Source: Hymenobacter sp. HSC-4F20 (lineage in GTDB: Bacteria > Bacteroidota > Bacteroidia > Cytophagales > Hymenobacteraceae). Taken from it: DNA of 64,000 nucleotides. A program made the translations under genes and the position numbers. The notes beneath the pieces were generated by a model, which had not been told where the DNA came from, made no database searches, and saw only the letters and a program-made list of their open reading frames with translations. Location of the stretch: the NCBI RefSeq assembly GCF_019599275.1, contig NZ_JAHZTD010000004.1, positions 408,940-472,939 of the forward strand, in the 5' to 3' direction. This document shows positions 44,804 to 52,190 of this stretch, piece by piece (position 1 is the stretch's first letter; the number at the start of each line of letters is the position of its first letter).

Positions 44804-45742
44804 ATGCCCACGCGCCTGCTCCGCCACCACGAAATCGACCTGACCGCCTGGGATGCCTGCGTTGATTCGGCCCGGCAGGTGGTCCCCTACGCCTGCTCGT
44901 GGTGGCTACAAGCCACGGCGGGCCGCTGGGATGCGCTGGTGGAGCTGGAAGAAGAAACCGGTCGTTACCTGACTGTGTGGCCCCTGCCCGTAAAGTGGCG
45001 GCCCTGGGGCCGGGAAGTGCATCAGCCCCCGTTTACGCAACAGCTCGGAGTTCTGGAAACGACAGCTACAACAGAGTTGCTACGGTTGCTGCAGCCCGTC
45101 AACCAGTACTCCCGATTCTATACCCAGCTCAACACTGGCAACGCGCTGCCCCATTGCCTTGCCCTAGGCGCTGAGGTGGAGCAGCGCCGTACCTACCAGC
45201 TGCCCCTCCACAAGCCCTACTCGCAGGTGCAAGCCGCGTATACCGCCGACTACCGCCGCCGCCTGCGTCTCAATGAATCGGCGGCTACTCCGTTGGGCGT
45301 GGTTGAAGCCGTCAGCGCCGAGCCACTGCTCACCTTGTTTCAGCAAACCAAGGGGCCGCAGGCCGGTCTGAAGCAACAGCACTACGCCCGACTGCGGCGG
45401 CTGGTGGCAGCCTTGCAGCAGCGCCAACTGCTGGAGTTGCGGGAAGTGCGGCACCCCGAAACCAATACGCTGCTGGCTGGGGCCCTATTTGTACACTATC
45501 GTACGCAGCTGATTTATTTGTTTGCCGCGGCCTCCGAGACGGGCAAGAAAGCCGGGGCGCCCCTGCTGTTGCTCGACGATGCCATCCGCCGGCATGCCGG
45601 CACGCCCGAGCTGATTCTGGATTTTGAAGGTGGCATGATACCGTCAATTGCCCGTTTTTTCGCCAATTTCGGGGCCGAGCCCGTAGCCTACGCGGCCCTA
45701 TCGTTCACCCAACGCCCTTGGTATCTGAAATGGATGCGCTGA
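44804..45742 (+). CDS. GNAT/BioF2-like acetyltransferase family protein
   Basis: A 312-aa soluble protein (MPTRLLRHHEIDLTAWDACV). The split GNAT fold of FemAB/BioF2-like proteins is suggested by ACSWWLQATAGRWDALVELE, PPFTQQLGVL, RTYQLPLHKPYSQV and LLLLDDAIRRHAGTPELILD, ending in FEGGMIPSIARFFANFGAEP, the conserved C-terminal motif of this group. These enzymes transfer amino-acyl or acyl groups; the substrate is unknown. The start follows a -7 promoter box by only 4 nt. The stop overlaps the upp start by 13 nt. Confidence 0.75.
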   Translation: MPTRLLRHHEIDLTAWDACVDSARQVVPYACSWWLQATAGRWDALVELEEETGRYLTVWPLPVKWRPWGREVHQPPFTQQLGVLETTATTELLRLLQPVNQYSRFYTQLNTGNALPHCLALGAEVEQRRTYQLPLHKPYSQVQAAYTADYRRRLRLNESAATPLGVVEAVSAEPLLTLFQQTKGPQAGLKQQHYARLRRLVAALQQRQLLELREVRHPETNTLLAGALFVHYRTQLIYLFAAASETGKKAGAPLLLLDDAIRRHAGTPELILDFEGGMIPSIARFFANFGAEPVAYAALSFTQRPWYLKWMR

Positions 45743-46443
45743 CGCCTACCCCCGCCGACTCTTCCGCTTCGGCGGCTACTTCTTCCGCCCCCGACCTCAG
45801 CCGCGTGCACGTGGTCTGCGCCGAACCGTCCATTGCCAACCACTTTCTGGCGGAACTGCGCGATGTGACCGTGCAGCAGGATTCCTTACGCTTCCGCCGC
45901 AACCTCCAGCGCCTGGGCGAAATCATTGCCTATAAAATCAGCTCCCAGCTCAGCTATACGAACCAGACCGTGCGCACACCACTGGGCGAATCCAGCGGCA
46001 AGCTGCTCCACGATTTTCCGGTGCTGGCTACCGTGTTGCGGGCCGGCCTGCCCTTCCACCAGGGGTTCCTGAATTACTTCGACCAGTCGCCTTCCGCTTT
46101 TGCCGCCGCCTACCGCATCGAGGGCACGGCTCAGGTACAGGTGCAGGTTGACTACCTCTCGGCCCCCAGCCTCGACGAGCGGGTGCTGATTCTGGCCGAC
46201 CCTATGCTGGCTTCCGGCAAGTCGTTGGTGCAAACCTACCGGGCCATGCTGCGCTTCGGCACGCCCCGGCAGGTGCACATTGCTGCCGTTATTGCCAGCC
46301 CCCAGGGGGTAGAATACGTGACGCGCGAAGTGCCGGAGGCCACGCTCTGGGTAGCCGCCATCGACCAGGGCCTTAACGACCAGGCCTATATTATTCCTGG
46401 CCTTGGCGATGCCGGCGACCTGTCATACGGCAGCAAGCTCTAG
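45730..46443 (+). CDS. upp: Uracil phosphoribosyltransferase
   Basis: A 237-aa pyrimidine-salvage enzyme converting uracil and PRPP to UMP. Signatures: RRNLQRLGEIIAYKIS, TVLRAGLPFHQGFLNYFD and the PRPP loop LILADPMLASGKSLVQTY, with the uracil-binding C-terminus DQGLNDQAYIIPGLGDAGD. The N-terminus carries a ~20-residue Ser/Ala-rich extension before the conserved part (VHVVCAEPSIANHFL). ATG 45730 overlaps the upstream gene by 13 nt, which suggests translational coupling; a TTG at 45718 is less likely. Confidence 0.92.
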   Translation: MDALTPTPADSSASAATSSAPDLSRVHVVCAEPSIANHFLAELRDVTVQQDSLRFRRNLQRLGEIIAYKISSQLSYTNQTVRTPLGESSGKLLHDFPVLATVLRAGLPFHQGFLNYFDQSPSAFAAAYRIEGTAQVQVQVDYLSAPSLDERVLILADPMLASGKSLVQTYRAMLRFGTPRQVHIAAVIASPQGVEYVTREVPEATLWVAAIDQGLNDQAYIIPGLGDAGDLSYGSKL

Positions 46444-46555
46444 CCCCGCTTAGTAACATAACCCTAACGGGGCGGCGGGTAACTTCCCTACCCGAAACCT
46501 GTTATCTTCAACACAGCGTTTACGCCTGTTTTCTTCCTTACTGCTCTTTTCCACT

Positions 46556-47014
46556 GTGCTGCCTGTCCTGCTGAAATACGCCTCCGTTTTTGCCATTGGC
46601 ATGTTTAAGTTCGTGGCTGCGCCTATTGCCGGGGTAGCCGCGGGCTTGCAGCCGAGCGTCATCTGGGGGTTGTCGGTGGCGGGGATGATGACGACGGTTG
46701 TGCTGATTTCGGGGCTGGGCCGGGCCTGGGCCCTGCACCAGCGCCGCAAGCGGGAAGAAAAAGGAAAACCTTTATTTAGCCGCCGTAGCCGCACTATTGT
46801 GGGTATTTACCGGCGGTTCGGCATGGTAGGTATTGCCTTCCTCACGCCTATTCTGTTCAGCCCCGTGGGCGGTACCGTTATTGCTACCCAACTGCACGTA
46901 CCGCGCTGGCGCATCTTGGTGCATATGCTCTGGAGTGCTGCTCTGTGGGGCGTTACCTTCACGCTGCTGGCCGTCAAGTTCAGTCACCTGCCCATCTTCG
47001 ACCATTATCGGTGA
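46556..47014 (+). CDS. Small integral membrane protein of unknown function
   Basis: A 152-aa protein beginning with GTG. Three to four hydrophobic helices (FAIGMFKFVAAPIAGVAAGL, WGLSVAGMMTTVVLISGLG, WRILVHMLWSAALWGVTFTL) surround a basic loop (HQRRKREEKGKPLFSRRSRT). The segment GIAFLTPILFSPVGGTVIAT has the Gly/Pro pattern of DedA-like and small multidrug export proteins, but I cannot assign it firmly. Met at 46601 is an alternative start. A perfect 19-bp inverted repeat follows at 47089. Confidence 0.7.
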   Translation: MLPVLLKYASVFAIGMFKFVAAPIAGVAAGLQPSVIWGLSVAGMMTTVVLISGLGRAWALHQRRKREEKGKPLFSRRSRTIVGIYRRFGMVGIAFLTPILFSPVGGTVIATQLHVPRWRILVHMLWSAALWGVTFTLLAVKFSHLPIFDHYR

Positions 47015-47088
47015 GTCGCGGGCTAAGCACGCAATAAGGAGTAGACGGGTTGTGGTGACAAGCTGTCTGACCGTGAAAACTACTTCAG

Positions 47089-47140
47089 TATCGTTAAAAA
47101 GAGAGGCCTGCTGTACAGCAAGCCTCTCTTTTTAACGATA
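47089..47140. terminator. Bidirectional terminator with perfect 19-bp stem
   Basis: TATCGTTAAAAAGAGAGGC (47089-47107) is the exact inverse of 47122-47140; the loop is 14 nt. It carries T-rich tails on both strands and separates the membrane protein and helicase genes. Confidence 0.9.
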
Positions 47141-47157
47141 TCAAAATACTTGGCAAT

Positions 47158-48588
47158 CTACTTTTTCCGCCGGTGCTCAGCGCGGCCTTTGGCCGCTTTA
47201 GCCGCTTTGGCGGCGGGTGAAGAGGCTTTGCCTTTGGACGGGTTTACTTTTTTGCCCTTCTGGCTGCGGTTTGGACCCGCTACGAACTCCCGGCCGGTGC
47301 GCTTATCAATAGTCACACCGGGCTTGATCCACTCTTTGCGCTCGTGGAAAGCACCCTGGAAGGTAGGATCCTCGCGCTTGCGTCGTTCGTCCTTCTCGCG
47401 GTCCATGCTTTGCTGCTCATCAAAGCTGGTCTTGGCAACCTCTACCTCGGGCGGAAGGGGTAGTACCGGAATCTGCTGCCGAATCAATTCCTCGATGCGG
47501 TGCATGTGGTGCATTTCGGCCTCGTTGGCGAAAGTAATGGCGGCGCCCGTGTGCTGGGCCCGCCCCGTGCGGCCAATGCGGTGCACATAGTCGTCGTACA
47601 CCAGCGGCACGTCGAAGTTGATGACGTGCGACACCTGAGGCACGTCAATGCCGCGGGCGGCTACGTCGGTTGCCACCAGAAACCGTATGTCGCCGGCTTT
47701 AAAGGCTTCCATGGCATTGATGCGCACATTCTGACCCTTATTGCCATGGATGGCTCGCACTTCGCCGTGGGCTTTGCGCTGCAGGAAGCTGGCCACATTC
47801 TCAGCGTGCTCTTTGGTACGCGTGAAAATCATGACCCGGTGAAAAGTATCCCAGTCCAGGAATAGGTACTCCAAAAGATTGATCTTGGTAACTAGGTTCG
47901 GTACCTCATACAAGCTCTGGCTGACATTCTGGGCCGAGGTAGCAGCGGGTGTTACTTCTACCCGCACCGGAAACTCCAGAAACTCCTCGCTCAGGGTGGT
48001 CACCTTTTCCGGCATGGTGGCCGAGAACAGTACGTTCTGGCGCTTGCGCGGAATAACCTCCAAAATGCGCCGAATCTGGGGCATGAAACCCATATCCATC
48101 ATCTTGTCGGCCTCATCCAGCACCAAGGTCTTTAGCTCCTTCAGCACCAAGTCGCCGCGCAGATAAATCTCCATGAGGCGGCCAGGGGTAGCAATCAGAA
48201 TATCAACTCCTTTTGCAACGGTTTCAATCTGCGTTTTAGGGCCCAGGCCACCGTAAATAGCAAAAATGCGCAGGTCAGTATAGGTAGCCAACTTTTTTAG
48301 GTGGGCCTCCAGCTGCATAGCCAGCTCCCGGGTAGGCGCCAGAACAAGTGCACGCGGATGAATACCTTGAGCATACTTTACCTTCATCAGGAGGGGTAGG
48401 CCGAAGGCAGCCGTTTTGCCCGTGCCGGTCTGGGCTATACCGAGCACGTCGTGGCCTGCCAGCAGCAGCGGAATGGTCTGCTCCTGCACGGGAGTAGGCT
48501 GCTCAAAGCCGGCCTCCTCCACGGCCATGAGGAGTTGCTTGTTGAGCTTAAAATCGGCAAAGGACAGCGGCTGCGGCGTATCGGACAT
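47158..48588 (-). CDS. DEAD-box ATP-dependent RNA helicase
   Basis: A 476-aa RhlE-like helicase. Q motif FEQPTPVQEQTIPLLL, motif I AQTGTGKTAAF (~53), Ia APTRELAMQLE, II VLDEADKMMD (~157), III SATMPEK, then VATDVAARGID and VI HRIGRTGRAQ (~337). A basic C-terminal tail (KGKKVNPSKGKASSPAAKAA) would bind RNA. Such helicases remodel RNA in ribosome assembly or cold adaptation. Bases 48589-48998 upstream hold no gene; an imperfect CCAGTGG/CCACTGG stem near 48768 is not obviously functional. Confidence 0.93.
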   Translation of the reverse strand: MSDTPQPLSFADFKLNKQLLMAVEEAGFEQPTPVQEQTIPLLLAGHDVLGIAQTGTGKTAAFGLPLLMKVKYAQGIHPRALVLAPTRELAMQLEAHLKKLATYTDLRIFAIYGGLGPKTQIETVAKGVDILIATPGRLMEIYLRGDLVLKELKTLVLDEADKMMDMGFMPQIRRILEVIPRKRQNVLFSATMPEKVTTLSEEFLEFPVRVEVTPAATSAQNVSQSLYEVPNLVTKINLLEYLFLDWDTFHRVMIFTRTKEHAENVASFLQRKAHGEVRAIHGNKGQNVRINAMEAFKAGDIRFLVATDVAARGIDVPQVSHVINFDVPLVYDDYVHRIGRTGRAQHTGAAITFANEAEMHHMHRIEELIRQQIPVLPLPPEVEVAKTSFDEQQSMDREKDERRKREDPTFQGAFHERKEWIKPGVTIDKRTGREFVAGPNRSQKGKKVNPSKGKASSPAAKAAKAAKGRAEHRRKK

Positions 48589-48998
48589 GGTACTCTAACT
48601 TCTGATGAAAGCGTAAAGGTACAGCTTCCGCCCTCCATAATTTTTTCGCTTCCAGCTTGGGCCTGAATTATATCGGGGACTTGCCGACCCATAGGAGGCT
48701 TCATTTTCAACGGCTTACTACCGCTAGCAGTTCCTTATTTCAGGTAGAATGCCTCCCTGGGGCGCTGGCAGTAGCCAGTGGTGTGCTTGCCACTGGGCGG
48801 TGTTCTTAGAAGCCCAGATGCCATGCTGAATGGGCGTCTGTGGTGTAGTGAGCGGCTGCTAGTCACTTAGCTCTTGGCAGCGGGCGGAGCCAGTCAGGCG
48901 GGTATTTTAATGTAGTTGCTGCCGGTTCGGGTTGCGTATTCAGCGCTAGGTAGTTAGATCAATGCGTGGTTGAGCTGGTGAAAAAAGTCGGCTAAACG
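48589..48998. other. Intergenic region without recognisable gene
   Basis: About 410 nt between the helicase gene and the tRNA-His promoter. I see only scattered short frames with no family resemblance and an imperfect CCAGTGG/CCACTGG stem around 48768. Confidence 0.4.
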
Positions 48999-49029
48999 TT
49001 TGCAAATTCGCTGCCGGCCCCTACTTTTG
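48999..49029 (+). promoter_or_regulatory. Promoter of tRNA-His
   Basis: TTTG (48999-49002), a 19-nt spacer, TACTTTTG (49022-49029). Transcription would start about 15 nt upstream of the tRNA 5' end. It matches the Bacteroidota consensus at both elements. Confidence 0.7.
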
Positions 49030-49048
49030 TGGCTCCAATACCCAACAC

Positions 49049-49123
<75 letters not shown>

Positions 49124-49280
49124 CACCTCAAAAAGGTCTCTCCGCTACGGTAGAGACCTTTTTTATTTGCCCAAATTGCTCATCCAGCCTCTTTTTCCGG
49201 CCCAGGCGGAAGGATTTAAGGCCGAGCCGTGTTGCGGAGCAGTAATAGTAGAACATGAACCACTTTTTCTCTTCTAATCT

Positions 49281-50213
49281 ATGAGTCTGGTTGTTATCGG
49301 CACGGTGGCCTTCGACGCCCTGGAAACGCCCTTCGGCAAAACCGACAAAATTGTAGGTGGTGCCGCCACTTATATTGGCCTGTCGGCCTCGTACTCCGTG
49401 AAACCGGTAAAGGTAGTTGCGGTAGTTGGCGACGATTTTCCCCAGTCGGATATTCTGCTGTTGCAGGAACACGGAGTGGATACCGAAGGCCTACAGATTA
49501 AAGAAGGAGAAAAGTCGTTCTTCTGGTCGGGCAAGTACTCGAACGACCTGAACTCGCGCGAGACCCTAGTGACGGAGCTGAACGTGCTGGCTGATTTCGA
49601 CCCCATCATTCCGGACTCTTACCAGGATTGCAAGTATCTGATGCTGGGCAATCTGACGCCCCAGATTCAGCGCTTGGTAATTCAGCGCCTCGTGAACCGG
49701 CCCAAGCTCATCGTAATGGACACGATGAACTTCTGGATGGACGTAGCCCTGGATGAGCTAAAAACCACTATTGAAATGGTGGACGTGCTCAGCATCAACG
49801 ACGAAGAAGCCCGGCAGCTGTCTGGGGTGCACTCGTTGGTGAAGGCAGCCAAAATCATCATGGCAATGGGCCCGAAGTACCTCATCATCAAGAAGGGAGA
49901 GCATGGTGCCCTGCTCTTCCATAAAAACAAAGTGTTCTACGCTCCGGCACTACCCCTGGAGGAAGTATTTGACCCCACCGGGGCCGGCGACACGTTTGCA
50001 GGTGGTTTCATTGGGCACCTGGCTGCTACTGACGATATCAGCTTCGACAATATGAAACGCGCCGTTATTCACGGCTCGGCTATGGCTTCGTTCTGCGTGG
50101 AGAAGTTTGGTACGGAGCGTCTATTGAACCTGAGCCAAGAGGAAATTGAAGCCCGCGAGCAGCAGTTCGCCGACCTGGTAGCCGTAGTACCGGCTTCGGC
50201 TGTAGCGCAGTAA
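49281..50213 (+). CDS. PfkB-family carbohydrate kinase
   Basis: A 310-aa sugar/nucleoside kinase of the ribokinase superfamily. The N-terminal domain has LVVIGTVAFDALETPFGK and GGAATYIGLSASY, the ATP site NDEEARQLSG, and the C-terminal signature DPTGAGDTFAGGFIGHLA with the catalytic Asp. The substrate cannot be told from sequence. It is followed by a terminator at 50233 and preceded by tRNA-His. Length is typical. Confidence 0.9.
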   Translation: MSLVVIGTVAFDALETPFGKTDKIVGGAATYIGLSASYSVKPVKVVAVVGDDFPQSDILLLQEHGVDTEGLQIKEGEKSFFWSGKYSNDLNSRETLVTELNVLADFDPIIPDSYQDCKYLMLGNLTPQIQRLVIQRLVNRPKLIVMDTMNFWMDVALDELKTTIEMVDVLSINDEEARQLSGVHSLVKAAKIIMAMGPKYLIIKKGEHGALLFHKNKVFYAPALPLEEVFDPTGAGDTFAGGFIGHLAATDDISFDNMKRAVIHGSAMASFCVEKFGTERLLNLSQEEIEAREQQFADLVAVVPASAVAQ

Positions 50214-50232
50214 AAGTCTCTAACAAAACAAG

Positions 50233-50265
50233 AAGCCCTGGCTGCCACGAGCAGCCAGGGCTTTT
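50233..50265 (+). terminator. Terminator after the PfkB kinase gene
   Basis: AAGCCCTGGCTGC (50233-50245) pairs with GCAGCCAGGGCTT (50251-50263), followed by T residues. Confidence 0.85.
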
Positions 50266-50347
50266 GCGTGGCCCGAATTTTACCATAACCCCCCAGCTAC
50301 GGACGAGGTACAAGCTCTATCCATCCACCCGTAACCCCCCTACGGCC

Positions 50348-50602
50348 ATGAGCATGAGCAAAAAAGAAACGGACCTGACCAACGAGCAAACCTCCGTCAA
50401 TCCGGCAGCCAATACCAAGAAGAAAAGCACGCAGGTGCAGAACCCAAATGTGAGCAACGTATCTACGCACGGCAACACTACGGATGGGAACTCCGCTGGC
50501 AACGAGCCCCGCAAGACCACACCCATCCGCAATAATCCGCAGGGCAATCAGCCCATGTCCGTAGATGGCAATCAGCGGGGAACAGGCAAAAAAGCCGATT
50601 AG
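50348..50602 (+). CDS. Small disordered Asn/Thr-rich protein, copy A
   Basis: An 84-aa protein (MSMSKKETDLTNEQTSVNPA...) with almost no hydrophobic core: Asn, Thr, Gln, Ser, Lys, Pro and Gly dominate. It contains NPNVSNVSTHGNTTDGNSAG and NNPQGNQPMSVDGNQRG and is probably intrinsically disordered. No signal peptide is visible. It resembles the next gene in composition and layout, and the two may be tandem paralogues. The frame is open back to 50264, but the ATG at 50348 is the likely start. Confidence 0.6.
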   Translation: MSMSKKETDLTNEQTSVNPAANTKKKSTQVQNPNVSNVSTHGNTTDGNSAGNEPRKTTPIRNNPQGNQPMSVDGNQRGTGKKAD

Positions 50603-50786
50603 TCTACCTGCCTCCGTTGAGCACGAAGCGGACTTTTACCAAGCTAAACGGTAGTGGAAGATAGAGCTTACAGTTCTGTTTAGCCACGGATTAGCTTGAT
50701 AAAAGTCTGCTTGTTTTTTACAACCTTAAGGCTGTTGGAGGGGTAAAACAAGAAAGACTGTTCGCTCACCCTTAAGCTCTACTACC

Positions 50787-51056
50787 ATGTCTAAGCATAA
50801 AAAAGATTCTCCGATTTCGAATCAAAAAAGCGACTCGGTTATGGGCCCCGACGCCCTGAACCATACGCCTTCGGTTGACCCCGACACGCGCGGTAACGGC
50901 ACTACGGTACAGAACGATAACCAGAATGGTCTTAACCAGGCCGGCAACCACACCCGGAGCAATGCCCCGGGGGGCGGCGACAGTGAACAGGAGCGGACCA
51001 CGCAGGCCAACAAGCCCCGCCATAATCCTAACCCAAGCCAGCAAAAGCTGAAATAG
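50787..51056 (+). CDS. Small disordered Asn/Gln/Pro-rich protein, copy B
   Basis: An 89-aa protein, MSKHKKDSPISNQKSDSVMG and onward, again without hydrophobic core. It has NPNPSQQKLK at the C-terminus and several Asn-Gln pairs (NDNQNGLNQAGNH). The shared MS.SK/K-rich start and N/Q/T/G/P composition suggest homology with copy A. A stress-protective or nucleic-acid-associated role is possible but unproven. A terminator follows at 51072. Confidence 0.6.
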   Translation: MSKHKKDSPISNQKSDSVMGPDALNHTPSVDPDTRGNGTTVQNDNQNGLNQAGNHTRSNAPGGGDSEQERTTQANKPRHNPNPSQQKLK

Positions 51057-51071
51057 ATTCTGATAAAAAGT

Positions 51072-51107
51072 AAAAGGCCTCTCGCAAGCTACTGCGAGGG
51101 GCCTTTT
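51072..51107. terminator. Terminator between copy B and the lipoprotein gene
   Basis: AAAAGGCCTCTCGCA (51072-51086) pairs with TGCGAGGGGCCTTTT (51093-51107) with one mismatch. T/A runs on both sides allow both directions. Confidence 0.8.
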
Positions 51108-51128
51108 GGCATAGCACAGGGTGAGAAG

Positions 51129-51935
51129 CTAGGGAACTACTTTGAGCCGCACTACGCGCGTGTCAACGTCGCCTTTATCAAAGAAATCCTGCTCGAAGAG
51201 AATAGTTTTATTGTCGAGCCAGCGGGGTTGAGTGCACCCCCACTCCGTTTGTCGTTCCCACAGCAGGTGCGGTTTGCCCCCATCCATGGCCCACAGCTGC
51301 AAACCGCTGGGCTCAAAACGGGCCAGCACGTCGGAGTTACCGCACACAAAGTGTTGGCCATCAGGTGATACAACAGGCGGGGCCATAAGCTGCGTCCGGT
51401 GCCCGGTGCGCTGGTCTACAAGTACATAGTACCCCCCTTCATACAAGTGCACGGAAACCAGCCATTGCTTGATTTCTGGTAAGTTGGCTAGGTACTCGTA
51501 AGCTACATTACGTTCGTCTTCCGCCGGATTATTTACCAGGCGTACCTCGGCCGCCGCAGTGGGGCGTAGGCGTAGGGCACGGCCTGTCCGTAGCACCCGG
51601 GGGCCAGCGTGCGCTAGCCGGCGCTTTTCCTGGGCTGCAAAATCTAAAAACGATTCTTCTTCTGCCGCCGAAGCCGGCTCACTTACTACCCACTCAGGGC
51701 TAGGTAGCCGCTCATATACTGGGCGCGCGGCCGGATAGATGCGCAGCACCCGACCTGGTACCTGCACCAAAGTATCTAGGTGCTCTAATCGGTAGATACG
51801 CGGGGGCTTCGGAGCAGGAAGAGGTTGTACAGCTATGCCGGGACGCGGCTTTTCCGCTGGCTGCATGCGCAACGAACAAGCCGGCAAAGCCATGGCCAGC
51901 GGCAAAACGGCCGCTACGGTACGAAACCGAGACAT
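51129..51935 (-). CDS. Predicted lipoprotein of unknown function
   Basis: A 268-aa protein with signal and lipobox ALPAC (MSRFRTVAAVLPLAMALPAC). The C-terminal half (LVSVHLYEGGYYVLVDQRTG, LMAPPVVSPDGQHFVCGNSD, GLQLWAMDGGKPHLLWERQ, PRWLDNKTILFEQDFF) looks like repeated beta strands of a WD40/TolB-type propeller blade, but only two or three blades are visible. The family is not recognised. It is likely anchored in the outer or inner membrane. ATG 51935 is chosen because the lipobox follows; the frame runs open to 52001. Confidence 0.65.
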   Translation of the reverse strand: MSRFRTVAAVLPLAMALPACSLRMQPAEKPRPGIAVQPLPAPKPPRIYRLEHLDTLVQVPGRVLRIYPAARPVYERLPSPEWVVSEPASAAEEESFLDFAAQEKRRLAHAGPRVLRTGRALRLRPTAAAEVRLVNNPAEDERNVAYEYLANLPEIKQWLVSVHLYEGGYYVLVDQRTGHRTQLMAPPVVSPDGQHFVCGNSDVLARFEPSGLQLWAMDGGKPHLLWERQTEWGCTQPRWLDNKTILFEQDFFDKGDVDTRVVRLKVVP

Positions 51936-52190
51936 GATAGGGGTAGGCTTGATTCGAAATGCGCGACGTCTAGGAGACAGGGAGCGAAAAGAAAAGGGCA
52001 TGCAGCGGGTTCCGCGAATCAGGGATTCAGCCGGAAATTCAAGATGAAATACGCAGTTGGCGTGCCAAGGGTGCAGCCATAAAACGTACTACGGGTAAGA
52101 GGAGCAAAGAACAGCCAGCCGGCAAAGCGGGAGCCAGATGCAGGCGTACCAGCCGCCGTTCCCGTAGGTCTGGGCAGTGAGACTGGCCGG

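Noticed and set aside
46443..46473. GCCCCG/CGGGGC hairpin after upp as a terminator
   Set aside because: The stem is only six pairs and there is no T run; not strong enough to list.
48760..48810. CCAGTGG/CCACTGG imperfect stem considered as a riboswitch or small RNA
   Set aside because: The stem is short, with no conserved motif and no terminator following it.
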